A stretch of 64,000 nt of DNA, taken from positions 62,001-126,000 of the forward strand of contig NZ_PCPS01000004.1 in the NCBI RefSeq assembly GCF_002975405.1, written 5' to 3'. This document shows positions 33,081 through 41,352 of the stretch, piece after piece. The translations under genes and the position numbers were made by a program. The first letter of the stretch is position 1. Each line of letters starts with the position of its first letter. The notes under the pieces were generated by a model that ran no database searches, was not told where the DNA came from, and saw only the letters and a list, made by a program, of their open reading frames with translations. Origin of the DNA: Arthrobacter sp. MYb229. Lineage in GTDB: Bacteria > Actinomycetota > Actinomycetes > Actinomycetales > Micrococcaceae.

Positions 33081-36044
33081 GTGCTATATCTGAATTTGTT
33101 TGGGGAACAGCGGCTCACCGCGTGGGGCGCTGATGTTCTCTCGGGCCGATCGCGGGCACTTGAATTGTTGGCCTATCTGGTGTTGCATCCCGGAGTCCAA
33201 ATACCACGGCTGCTTTTAGCGGGAACCTTCTGGCCGGAATCCAGCGACTCCCAAGCACAAACGAATCTGCGCCGCGAACTTCATAACCTGCGCATCGGGC
33301 TCGGCGAGGTGGACTGCCTGGGCACTGCCGATGGGGCCATTTCCTGGTTGGGCAGTGCCGGGATTCGCGTAGACGCCCAAATTTTCGCCGAACAGCGGGC
33401 CAAAGCAGAGGCTGCCACCGCGCGCGGAGATGATCAGCGATTCTTGGATCATGCCGAACTAGCGGTAGCCGAATACCTGGGTGAGCTGATGCCCGGTAGC
33501 TACGCCGACTGGGTGTTGCATTCGCGTGAACGGCTCGCGGGGCAGTGCGCGCAGTTGTGCGCCCAGGCCACCGATGGATGGCTGAACAGGGGCCAGGGCC
33601 ATCGAGCCCTAGCCATGGCGCAGAGACGCGTGGATGTCCAACCCTTGGAGGAGGCCGGGTATCGGGACCTGATGCGCGTGCAGATGTCGCTGGGCGAAGA
33701 TACGGCGGCCATGTACACCTTCCATAAGTGCGCTGAGGTTCTGGACAACGAACTGGGCGTCGCTCCGGGCCGCGATACCCAGTCGCTGATTCAAAAAATG
33801 CTGCCTCGGATGCAACCCGGTGCCCAACGCGCGTCAAGTCCACGAAGCGAATCGGCCGATGGCGGACAGGAAAGTACTGGGCGTGAAACCGAGACGAACA
33901 CCCTGAAACAGCTCTGGGCCGAGACGGTGCGCGGAAAACGATCAATGGTAGTGCTCCAAGGCGGGCCGGGAGTAGGCAAGACCCACCTGGCCCGACAGCT
34001 CGAAATCCATGCCCGCGCTACCGGCGCCTTGATTGCCCGAGCACGCTGCGTGGACTCCGGTGGGCTCATCCCGCTTGCGCCGGTGGCCGGTTGGTTGCGT
34101 GATCGAGCCTTCGCCCCGCTACTGGCTGGATTGCCAGTGGAGCTCAAACGCGAGGTGGGCAGGTTGCTGCCCGGGCTGCTGGGCGAGCCGCAACGCGCCG
34201 AAGCCCACGCGGGAAACCGGGCTATGGTTGATGCCTGGCAACGCTACAGGTTTTTCGAAGGGCTGGCCCGCGCGATGGGTACCGCGGGCCGTCCGATACT
34301 TTTGATCCTCGATGACCTGCACTGGTGTGATGCCGACACCGCTGCCTGGATATCTTTCCTGTTTTCGGGACCTCATACCAGCCAACTCCTGCTCGTGGCC
34401 ACCATGCGCACCCCAGACGCCGCTTGCAGCCCCGCCGTGGCGGGAATGCTAACCACGCTGCGAAACGCCGGCGCGCTGGGCGAACTGAGCCTCGAACCGC
34501 TGGGGGTCGAGCAGAGCGCCGAACTTGCTGCACGAGTTCGCGGCCAGGCGCTGACCGGCTCCCAAGGTAAGCTTTTGCACGCCGCGACAGGCGGATACCC
34601 GCTGTTCATTCTCGAAGCGGCCCGAGCTGCCTCATCATCCGGGGATCTGCAGGACACTGGATTCTATGCGGTGCTTGATCATCGATTCGAACAGCTCTCA
34701 CCCGCGGCCAAGCACTTGGCGGAGCTTGCCTCCGCGTACGGCCGCGAAATCACCCTTGACCTGCTCAGCGAGGCAGCAGATCTGGAGAATCATGACCTGG
34801 TCGGTGCGGTGGATGAACTGTGGCGATTGGGAATTCTGCTACCGGCAGGAAATGGTTATGACTTCGTGCATCATCTGGTGCGCCGGGCAGCCTACGAGAA
34901 GGTTACTCCGGCCAACCGTTGGCTGCTTCACCGCAGGCTGGCCCAATCCCTGGAATTACTGCACTCCGCAAATCTCGACCCGGTAGCCGCGGTGCTCGCC
35001 GAACAATACGCGCTGGGTTCAAACCCCGGTCGTGCCCTGGATTTTGCGCTCAGCGCCGGAGCGGCGGCTTCAAGGATCTATGCAAATTCAACCGCACTGG
35101 TCAACTTCCGTACCGCTTTGGAACTGATCTCCGCCCAGCCTGCCGGGCGCGAACGCGACGAACGGGAGCTTTCCACCCGGACGGCCATGTCCTCACCGCT
35201 GACCGCGTTGCGCGGCTACTCGGCACCCGAACTACTGGACAATCTCGAACGCACGGCGCAGTTGGCCCAAGAATTGGGCCACCCGAAGGCTCTCGCCGCA
35301 AGCCTGATCGGGCTGTTCGCCGGGCGCTACGTCGAAGGCAAGAACCCGTTGTGCCACAGCATCGGGTTGCACGCCCTGGAACTGTCGCAAGGAGATGCCG
35401 ACCTGACTGGCCAATCGCATTTCGCGGTGGCGGGTGGTGCGTTGGCCCTGGGCCGGCATCAGGAAGCCATCGAGCATTTTGCCGCCTGCTACGAGAGCGG
35501 ACAGAACGGCTATTCGTTCATCCTGGGCACACGGCTTGAAATCCATGCGCGAGCGTGGGCCTCGCACGCGCATTGGCTTGCCGGCCACACGGAGCAGGCC
35601 CTGCGCTTAGGCTCAGAAGCGCTGACCAGGGCGGCCGCCTCCGGGCATCCCTATACCAGGGCGGTGGCTCTGGGGTATGTGTGCCTGCTGCATCAGCTTG
35701 CCGGGGACCGGGCGGAACTGAGCCTGCGGATCGCTGAACTACTTAAAATATGCCGCCGCTACGAGATCGCCTACTACGGGCAGTGGGCCGAGATCTTCGC
35801 CGGGTGGTACGCCGGCGGCAGCGCAGGAATCACCCGGATCCACGAAGGCATCAGTGCCCTCGAGGCACAAGGTGCGCTGGCGAGGATGCCCTACTGGCGC
35901 ATGCTGCTGTCGGATGCGCTCGCCGACCACGGCCAGTTGGATCTGGCCCGCACCGAATTGGATGCAGCACTGCGGCAGGCCGAAGAACTTGGGGAGTGCT
36001 GCTGGAGCCCGGCCCTGCTGCGGCTACGCGAACGGTTGGGATAG
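33081..36044 (+). CDS. BTAD/AAA+ multidomain transcriptional activator (AfsR/LAL-like)
   Basis: This 987-residue protein begins with an OmpR-type winged helix (about 1-90, SRALELLAYLVLHPGVQIPR, FWPESSDSQAQTNLRRELHNLR). A bacterial transcriptional activator (BTAD) TPR domain follows (about 95-240, ending in YTFHKCAEVLDNELGVAPGRDTQ), then an AAA+ ATPase with Walker A GPGVGKT (295-301) and Walker B LLILDDLHW (about 405), and a TPR-rich C-terminus. There is no C-terminal LuxR helix. Such regulators activate secondary or xenobiotic metabolism genes. The GTG at 33081 follows GGGGAAGG; a GTG at 33054 is less likely. The oxidoreductase gene 90 bases downstream is its probable target. Confidence 0.88.
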   Translation: MLYLNLFGEQRLTAWGADVLSGRSRALELLAYLVLHPGVQIPRLLLAGTFWPESSDSQAQTNLRRELHNLRIGLGEVDCLGTADGAISWLGSAGIRVDAQIFAEQRAKAEAATARGDDQRFLDHAELAVAEYLGELMPGSYADWVLHSRERLAGQCAQLCAQATDGWLNRGQGHRALAMAQRRVDVQPLEEAGYRDLMRVQMSLGEDTAAMYTFHKCAEVLDNELGVAPGRDTQSLIQKMLPRMQPGAQRASSPRSESADGGQESTGRETETNTLKQLWAETVRGKRSMVVLQGGPGVGKTHLARQLEIHARATGALIARARCVDSGGLIPLAPVAGWLRDRAFAPLLAGLPVELKREVGRLLPGLLGEPQRAEAHAGNRAMVDAWQRYRFFEGLARAMGTAGRPILLILDDLHWCDADTAAWISFLFSGPHTSQLLLVATMRTPDAACSPAVAGMLTTLRNAGALGELSLEPLGVEQSAELAARVRGQALTGSQGKLLHAATGGYPLFILEAARAASSSGDLQDTGFYAVLDHRFEQLSPAAKHLAELASAYGREITLDLLSEAADLENHDLVGAVDELWRLGILLPAGNGYDFVHHLVRRAAYEKVTPANRWLLHRRLAQSLELLHSANLDPVAAVLAEQYALGSNPGRALDFALSAGAAASRIYANSTALVNFRTALELISAQPAGRERDERELSTRTAMSSPLTALRGYSAPELLDNLERTAQLAQELGHPKALAASLIGLFAGRYVEGKNPLCHSIGLHALELSQGDADLTGQSHFAVAGGALALGRHQEAIEHFAACYESGQNGYSFILGTRLEIHARAWASHAHWLAGHTEQALRLGSEALTRAAASGHPYTRAVALGYVCLLHQLAGDRAELSLRIAELLKICRRYEIAYYGQWAEIFAGWYAGGSAGITRIHEGISALEAQGALARMPYWRMLLSDALADHGQLDLARTELDAALRQAEELGECCWSPALLRLRERLG

Positions 36045-36094
36045 CACGGCTGCGAACGCTGCGAACGCCAGACGAACGCGCGGGCTCCTAGGGT
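36029..36094 (+). promoter_or_regulatory. CGAACG direct repeats and TAGGGT -10 box (SARP-like promoter)
   Basis: CGAACG occurs at 36029, 36053, 36062 and 36073. The last two copies are 11 bases apart, and the first and last 44 (four turns). A -10-like TAGGGT (36089-36094) follows the last copy by ten bases. Direct heptamer repeats at 11-bp intervals just upstream of the -10 are the known binding mode of OmpR/BTAD-type activators. Confidence 0.5.
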
Positions 36095-36134
36095 GGGTAA
36101 AACCCAGCAAGAGAACCGAACGAAGGAGTTGGTC

Positions 36135-37550
36135 ATGGGTAGCAAGACAGAAATCCTTGCAGACCTCGCGGCAGCGCTGCGCGGGCCGCTGACCTTGCCC
36201 GAGGACCCCGACTATGACAAGGTCCGCGCCGTATACAACGCGATGATTGACAAATATCCGGCAGCCATTGCCCGCGTGGCGGACACCGCGGACGTGATCA
36301 CCTGCGTGAACTTCGCGCGCGAGCACGAGCTTCTCCTCGCGGTACGCGGCGCCGGGCACAACGCCGGAGGCCTGGGCATCGCCGACGACGCGCTGGTCAT
36401 CGACTTGGGGGCGCTGCGTAGCACCACCGTGGACCCTGCGGCGCACACCGTGCGGGTCGACGGCGGCGCCACGTGGGCAGATGTGGACCATGCAACGGTG
36501 GCCTTCGGCCAGGCAACCCCGAGCGGCTTCATTGCCTCCACCGGCGTGGGAGGCTTGGCCTTGGGCGGCGGCATCGGCTACCTGACCCGGCGCTTCGGAC
36601 TGACGGTGGATAACCTGCTCTCCGCCGATGTGGTGCTCGCCGATGGCGCCCTGGTCACCGCCGATGAGAACCGCCACCCGGACTTGTACTGGGCCTTGCG
36701 CGGGGGAGGCGGAAACTTCGGGGTCGTCACCTCCTTCACCTTCCGCACCCACGACATCGGCGAGAACGGGATCATTATCGGCGGGCCGGTGCTCTACGAC
36801 ATCTCCGACACCACCGAGGTCATGCGCTGGTACCGGGAAATACAGCCTTCGCTGCCGGAGGAACTTTCGGGCTGGATCGGGTTGCTGACCATCCCGGGTG
36901 CCGCGCCGTTCCCGGAGGAGCTGTGGGGCCGGCAGGCCTGCGGGATCCTCTGGTGCTACACCGGAGCCCATGAGCTGGCCGAGCAGGTGATGGCCCCGGT
37001 GAAGGAATTCGGCAACCCGCTCTTGGTGGGGCCGCACGAGATGCCGTTCAACATCCTGCAGCAGGCCTTCGATGCGCTCTACCCGGCGGGGATGCAGTGG
37101 TACTGGAGGGCGGACTTCGTCACCGAGCTGACCGACACCGCGATCGAGGTCCACAACTACTTCGGTGCGCAGCTTCCCACGGGCCACTCCACCATGCACC
37201 TGTATCCCATCGACGGGGCGGCAGCACGTGTTCCGGTCGAGGACACGGCCTTCGCCTACCGCCAGGGCGGCTGGGCCGGAGTCATCGTCGGGGTGGATCC
37301 AGATCCGGCCAAGGCCAAGCTGATCACCGATTGGACGCAAGCCTATTCCGAGGCCCTGCATCCGACCACCGCGGGAGGTGCGTACGTTAACTTCCTGATG
37401 GACGAGGGCGAGGATCGGGTGAAGAGCGCTTACCGGGAAAACTATGAGCGGCTGAGCCACATTAAGGCCGTCTATGACCCGGGGAACCTGTTCCGGGTGA
37501 ACCAGAACATCGTTCCGGCGCAGGGCCGCAGGGAGCGCCAATACCGCTAG
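36135..37550 (+). CDS. FAD-dependent oxidoreductase, berberine-bridge (6-hydroxynicotine oxidase-like)
   Basis: This 471-residue flavoenzyme of the PCMH/BBE type has an N-terminal FAD domain with VRGAGHNAGG, in which His75 is the residue that binds FAD covalently in 6-hydroxy-D-nicotine oxidase and relatives. Further motifs are GGIGYLTRRFGLTVDNL, LRGGGGNFGVVTSF and the C-terminal BBE motif YDPGNLFRVNQNI. A second covalent Cys site is not evident (GGIGYL in place of GGGxGxL-C). Family members oxidise alkaloids, sugars or phenolics with O2. AAGGAG lies six bases before the ATG at 36135. The substrate is unknown; the upstream regulator suggests inducible catabolism. Confidence 0.9.
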   Translation: MGSKTEILADLAAALRGPLTLPEDPDYDKVRAVYNAMIDKYPAAIARVADTADVITCVNFAREHELLLAVRGAGHNAGGLGIADDALVIDLGALRSTTVDPAAHTVRVDGGATWADVDHATVAFGQATPSGFIASTGVGGLALGGGIGYLTRRFGLTVDNLLSADVVLADGALVTADENRHPDLYWALRGGGGNFGVVTSFTFRTHDIGENGIIIGGPVLYDISDTTEVMRWYREIQPSLPEELSGWIGLLTIPGAAPFPEELWGRQACGILWCYTGAHELAEQVMAPVKEFGNPLLVGPHEMPFNILQQAFDALYPAGMQWYWRADFVTELTDTAIEVHNYFGAQLPTGHSTMHLYPIDGAAARVPVEDTAFAYRQGGWAGVIVGVDPDPAKAKLITDWTQAYSEALHPTTAGGAYVNFLMDEGEDRVKSAYRENYERLSHIKAVYDPGNLFRVNQNIVPAQGRRERQYR

Positions 37551-37570
37551 ACGGCTACGCCACACTGGAT

Positions 37571-37607
37571 AGTGAGCCACCTCAGCGCATTGCTGGGGCG
37601 GCTCACT
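37571..37607 (+). terminator. hairpin after the oxidoreductase gene
   Basis: AGTGAGCCACCTCAGC (37571-37586) pairs with 37592-37607 with one mismatch and one wobble around GCATT. The following TTTGTCC is only weakly T-rich. Confidence 0.6.
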
Positions 37608-37670
37608 TTGTCCGAAATACCGGATTCAATTTGGCCGCGGAACTTCACTGGCCAGGTTCTATTGAATAGT

Positions 37671-37715
37671 CTCTGAGGAGGCCCTCAGGGCACACCTCAG
37701 AGGCAGGGGTGCCCT
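37671..37715 (+). promoter_or_regulatory. overlapping inverted repeats in the hutI leader
   Basis: CTCTGAGG (37671-37678) pairs with CCTCAGAG (37695-37702), and AGGGCACACCT (37687-37697) pairs with AGGGGTGCCCT (37705-37715) with one mismatch. GCCCT (37681-37685) can alternatively pair with AGGGC at 37687-37691. The pairings are mutually exclusive. The cluster ends 31 bases before the hutI start codon. Confidence 0.5.
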
Positions 37716-37746
37716 CACACGCAGTGAACCCAAGGAATCAAGGTAG

Positions 37747-38946
37747 ATGAACACCCACTTACTGACCAACATCTCCCAGCTGTGCACCGTAGACCGCGAG
37801 GGCACCGTGCTCAGCAACGCGGCGGTGCTGATCCGCGATGGAATCATCGATTGGGTGGGTGCAGCGCAGCAGGCACCGTCGGCAGAGAAGGTCACGGATC
37901 TGGACGGACGCGCGGTCCTGCCCGGTTGGGTGGATTCGCACAGCCACCTGATCTTCGCCGGAGATCGCGCGGATGAATTCGTGGCCCGGATGGCCGGGGA
38001 AGACTATGCGGCGGGCGGAATAGCCGTGACTACCACGGCTACCCGGGCCACCGATGACCAAGCGCTGCGTGAACTGGTATCCGCACGCCGGGCGGAAGCC
38101 TTGGCCATGGGCACCACCTGGATGGAAACCAAAACCGGCTACGGGCTGACCCTCGATGAAGAGGTCCGCCATGCACGATTGGCCCGGGAGCTGGTCGATC
38201 AGGTGACCTTTCTCGGCGCACACCTCGTCCCTGCCGGACGGGACGCGGACGAGTACACCGCGGAGGTGGCCGGACCGATGCTTGACGCCGTGGCCGGAAC
38301 CGTAGATTTCGTGGACGTGTTCTGCGAGCGCGGAGCCTTCAGCGAAGCGCAATCGCGCAAGGTGCTGCAAGCGGCAAAGGATCGGGGATTGGCCACCAAG
38401 ATCCACGGAAACCAGTTAGGCCCGGGCGCCGGAACTCGACTGGCGGTCGAATTCGGCAGCCTCTCGGTGGACCACGTGAACTATCTGGAGCTCGGCGACA
38501 TCGATGCGCTCGCCGGAACCTGGTCAGCGTGGAATGCCCGACAGCGCACGGGCGACCGCGGAGTGGTCGCCACCTGCCTTCCGGCCTGCGACTTGTCCAC
38601 CCGCCAGCCGCTGGCTCCGGGGCGTGAACTGCTGGATGCCGGAGTGGTGATCGCCTTGGCCAGCAACTGCAATCCCGGCACCAGCTACACCAGCAACATG
38701 AATTTCTGTGTGGCGACGGCGGTGCTGCAAATGAATCTCAGCCTCGCCGAAGCGATTGAGGCAGCCACCATGGGCGGTGCGATGGCGCTCGGAGTGGCAG
38801 ATAAAGTCGGCTCGATCGAGGTCGGGAAGCGCGCGGACCTGCACGTACTTCAAGCAGCCACGGCGGCTCACCTTGCCTATCGTCCGGGAATGCCTCTGAC
38901 CCACAGCGTGTATCGGGCCGGGGAACTGGTCAGCGACCGAGGATGA
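37747..38946 (+). CDS. hutI: imidazolonepropionase
   Basis: HutI hydrolyses 4-imidazolone-5-propionate to N-formimino-L-glutamate, the third step of histidine degradation. The 399-residue amidohydrolase has the metal motif HSH (65-67, in WVDSHSHLIFAGDR), WMETKTGYGLTLDEE, KIHGNQLG, and ASNCNPGTSYTSNM. CAAGG lies about six bases before the ATG. No hutU, hutH or hutG lies adjacent in this window. The gene overlaps the convergent methyltransferase gene by 17 bases. Confidence 0.95.
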   Translation: MNTHLLTNISQLCTVDREGTVLSNAAVLIRDGIIDWVGAAQQAPSAEKVTDLDGRAVLPGWVDSHSHLIFAGDRADEFVARMAGEDYAAGGIAVTTTATRATDDQALRELVSARRAEALAMGTTWMETKTGYGLTLDEEVRHARLARELVDQVTFLGAHLVPAGRDADEYTAEVAGPMLDAVAGTVDFVDVFCERGAFSEAQSRKVLQAAKDRGLATKIHGNQLGPGAGTRLAVEFGSLSVDHVNYLELGDIDALAGTWSAWNARQRTGDRGVVATCLPACDLSTRQPLAPGRELLDAGVVIALASNCNPGTSYTSNMNFCVATAVLQMNLSLAEAIEAATMGGAMALGVADKVGSIEVGKRADLHVLQAATAAHLAYRPGMPLTHSVYRAGELVSDRG

Positions 38947-39562
38947 ACTTTCCGTCCGGAGTTTGCGGAAACTCGCGTGTTTCGGTGCGGGCGAAGACGC
39001 TTACGGACCAGGGGGAATCATCCGAAAAAGGGTTCAGATGCCAATCCGCGTAACGGTGAGTGAGCAGCAGCTCGGTCGTCTTCGAGGCTTCATCTTGATC
39101 TTTCGGGCCGCCGCGCAACGCGCTGGTAGTTCCGAGAATGAGTGCACCTTGGGGTCTAAGCAGTTCGCCAAGCAGTGCAAAGCAGGTGCTGAACTCGGCC
39201 GGGCTCAGGAACGCAGGAACATTTCCCGACAGCAGTATTGCATCGTAGGCAACGGGAAGCTCGGCACGGACTAAATTATCAACGGAAATCTCGGTGGCAC
39301 TGATGGGGCGGAACCATGCCGGGTCGTGGAGTTCCGCGGCGACCTGCAGCACTGCTTCGGTGGGATCGATCCCGTAGGCGTTGTGACCGCGGAACCTTAA
39401 CCCGTGGACGGCGTTTCCAATGCCGCAACCGATGTCCAAGATCGTTGCGGCACGTGAAGAAAGCATGTCCACGAAGCGAACGTCGACCTCAAGATCAGTA
39501 CCTTCTTCGGTTAACGCACGCATTTTTGCTGCATATGCGTTGAGGTCGGTGGCCGTATCCAT
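38930..39562 (-). CDS. class I SAM-dependent methyltransferase
   Basis: This 210-residue protein has motif I ILDIGCGIGNAVHGLRFRGH, acidic motif II AYGIDPTEAVLQVAAE and motif IV YDAILLSGNVPAFL. It belongs to the small-molecule Methyltransf_11/25 type; the methyl acceptor is unknown. The ATG at 39562 lies six bases after CAGACT on the minus strand and lacks a ribosome site, so translation is probably leaderless. It overlaps the 3' end of hutI. Confidence 0.85.
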   Translation of the reverse strand: MDTATDLNAYAAKMRALTEEGTDLEVDVRFVDMLSSRAATILDIGCGIGNAVHGLRFRGHNAYGIDPTEAVLQVAAELHDPAWFRPISATEISVDNLVRAELPVAYDAILLSGNVPAFLSPAEFSTCFALLGELLRPQGALILGTTSALRGGPKDQDEASKTTELLLTHRYADWHLNPFSDDSPWSVSVFARTETREFPQTPDGKFILGR

Positions 39563-39568
39563 GCACTG

Positions 39569-39574
39569 AGTCTG
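39569..39574 (-). promoter_or_regulatory. -10 hexamer CAGACT for the leaderless methyltransferase gene
   Basis: On the minus strand CAGACT-CAGTGC-ATG places the predicted transcription start at the start codon. No good -35 match is seen. Confidence 0.4.
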
Positions 39575-39694
39575 TCATGGGAAGGTACGCTTGTGCTGCG
39601 AAAAATCGGGGCGAAGGGTGAAAGTGAGCTTTGCTTCGTTGCGCTCTGGCCGAAATATGGCTGGGATCTGGCCATTCGTGATAGACAATGAAGT

Positions 39695-40195
39695 ATGGCT
39701 ATTACTGCATTCAAAGATACCCCTGTCCAGACTATTGGCGAGCTGCCTGCCGTTGGCGCGCAGGCACCTTCCTTCACCCTGACCGACACCAACCTCGCAG
39801 AGGTCACCAGTGAATCACTGGCCGGCCGTCGCGTGGTGCTGAACATCTTCCCATCCGTTGATACCGGCGTATGCGCTGCCAGCGTCCGTAAATTCAACGA
39901 GCTGGCTGCCGGCCTGGAAAACACCACCGTGGTGTGCGCCTCCGCCGACCTGCCATTTGCCTTGGGCCGCTTCTGTGGCGCCGAAGGCATCGCGAACGTT
40001 GTGGCAGCTTCCGTCTTCCGCTCGGATTTCGGTGCTGACTTCGGCCTAACCCAGATCGACGGCCCGCTGGCAGGCCTGCTGGCCCGCGCTGTGGTCGTTT
40101 TGGATGAAACCGGCAAGGTTGTTTACAGCCAGATCGTTCCAGAGATCACCACCGAGCCAGATTACGATGCCGCTATCGCTGCTCTGAATAGTTAA
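39695..40195 (+). CDS. tpx: thiol peroxidase Tpx (atypical 2-Cys peroxiredoxin)
   Basis: Tpx reduces hydrogen and organic peroxides using thioredoxin. The 166-residue protein has the peroxidatic Cys60 in PSVDTGVC and the resolving Cys94 in GRFCGAEG, at the spacing typical of Tpx. Length and all family blocks are intact. TAGACA (39682-39687) lies seven bases before the ATG and could serve as a -10 for a near-leaderless message. A strong terminator follows. Confidence 0.96.
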   Translation: MAITAFKDTPVQTIGELPAVGAQAPSFTLTDTNLAEVTSESLAGRRVVLNIFPSVDTGVCAASVRKFNELAAGLENTTVVCASADLPFALGRFCGAEGIANVVAASVFRSDFGADFGLTQIDGPLAGLLARAVVVLDETGKVVYSQIVPEITTEPDYDAAIAALNS

Positions 40196-40248
40196 TCTCC
40201 GTTCTGCGCCCTCGGACCTGAAAAGGTGACGGTGCAAGAGTCGTGGCG

Positions 40249-40289
40249 ATGCGCCGCTCCCTTAAGTAGGGGGCGGCGCATTTATTTTT
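40249..40289 (+). terminator. intrinsic terminator after tpx
   Basis: ATGCGCCGCTCCC (40249-40261) pairs with GGGGGCGGCGCAT (40269-40281, one G-T pair) around TTAAGTA and is followed by TTATTTTT. Confidence 0.9.
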
Positions 40290-40299
40290 CCCCGAGGCA

Positions 40300-40375
40300 T
40301 TCTCAAGAGCGGGTTCTAACTCTATACTCGTTTAAAGATCGTTTGTGATTGTTAGTATCTTGAAAAGATCACAAA
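40300..40375 (+). promoter_or_regulatory. promoter and DeoR-type operator of the sugar-catabolic operon
   Basis: TTCTCA (40300-40305), 17 bases, TATACT (40323-40328) form a candidate promoter. Downstream, TTTGTGAT (40342-40349) and ATCACAAA (40368-40375) are perfect inverted arms 18 bases apart. The 9-mer GTGATTGTT (40345-40353) recurs before the ABC transporter genes of the same cluster at 44396. Confidence 0.5.
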
Positions 40376-40440
40376 ACATCAAAATGTAGATTCTGTCCGA
40401 CTAGATATTGAGAATTTGATCCCGGAAGGGGAGAGCTGCC

Positions 40441-41343
40441 GTGAGCGAACAAGTCGTGCTGGGTGCGCATATGGAGCAGGAGCTAGTTTCACAGCCAGAG
40501 ATGTGGCGGCGAGCAGTGGCGCAGCAAAAAAGTGAGAACCTGCTGCCAGCACCGGGTCTTAAAGTCGCGGTCATTGGCTGCGGCACTTCATGGTTCATGG
40601 CCGAGGCCTATGCCGCGGCGCGCGAAGCGGCAGGCCAGGGGATCACCGACGCATTCGCCGCCTCGGAAGCCCGAATCACCACCCGCGACTACGACGTACT
40701 GGTTGCCATAACCCGTTCAGGCACGACCTCCGAGGTGCTTCAGGTCCTTGATGACCTCCGAGGTTCCCTGCGCACGGTTGGAATTATTGGCGATGTCAGC
40801 TCGCCAATCATGGAAAAGCTCGACGCGGTAGTCGAACTTTCCTATGCAGACGAGCGTTCGGTGGTTCAGACTCGCTTCGCGACCACCGCCTTGGCTTATC
40901 TGCTCTCCAGCGTGGGCATCGATTTGGACGAGGCAATTGTGCAGGCCGGGGAACTGGTCAACGCGCAGACGCCCCAGCAACTCATCGAAGCCGAACAATT
41001 CACCTTCCTTGGCCGCGGTTTCAGCGTGGGGCTGGCCCATGAAGCTGCCCTCAAAATGCGCGAAGCGGTCCAAGGGTGGACCGAGGCGTACCCGGCGATG
41101 GACTACCGCCACGGGCCAATTGCCATTGCCGCACCAAACCGGGTGACTTGGATGTTCGGTGAAGAACCGGAAGGTCTGGGCGCACAGGTTCAGCGCACGG
41201 GGGCCATCTACGTCAATAATGATCGGCACCCGCTGGCGGAACTGGCCTACGTTCACCGCGTCACTTTAGACCGTGCGCGAGCTCGCGGTATGGACCCGGA
41301 TAGTCCACGTAACCTCACTCGTTCGGTGATCTTGGAAGACTGA
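40441..41343 (+). CDS. SIS-domain sugar isomerase/deaminase (AgaS/GlmS-like)
   Basis: This 300-residue protein has two SIS folds. The first contains VAVIGCGTSWFMAEAYA and ITRSGTTSEVL (the phosphosugar-binding serine/threonine loop). The second contains FLGRGFSVGLAHEAALKMREA and EAYPAMDYRHGPIAIA, whose Glu and His match the isomerase active site of GlmS and AgaS. Related enzymes deaminate and isomerise amino-sugar-6-phosphates to ketose-6-phosphates. The GTG start follows GGGGAG. It opens a tight operon with two kinases and an aldolase. The specific sugar is inferred from context only. Confidence 0.85.
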   Translation: MSEQVVLGAHMEQELVSQPEMWRRAVAQQKSENLLPAPGLKVAVIGCGTSWFMAEAYAAAREAAGQGITDAFAASEARITTRDYDVLVAITRSGTTSEVLQVLDDLRGSLRTVGIIGDVSSPIMEKLDAVVELSYADERSVVQTRFATTALAYLLSSVGIDLDEAIVQAGELVNAQTPQQLIEAEQFTFLGRGFSVGLAHEAALKMREAVQGWTEAYPAMDYRHGPIAIAAPNRVTWMFGEEPEGLGAQVQRTGAIYVNNDRHPLAELAYVHRVTLDRARARGMDPDSPRNLTRSVILED

Positions 41344-41352
41344 GCTAGCCAC

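Noticed and set aside
33054-37550. Secondary-metabolite biosynthetic cluster suggested by the BTAD/AfsR-like regulator
   Set aside because: No polyketide, peptide synthetase, terpene or tailoring genes accompany it; only a single oxidoreductase is linked.
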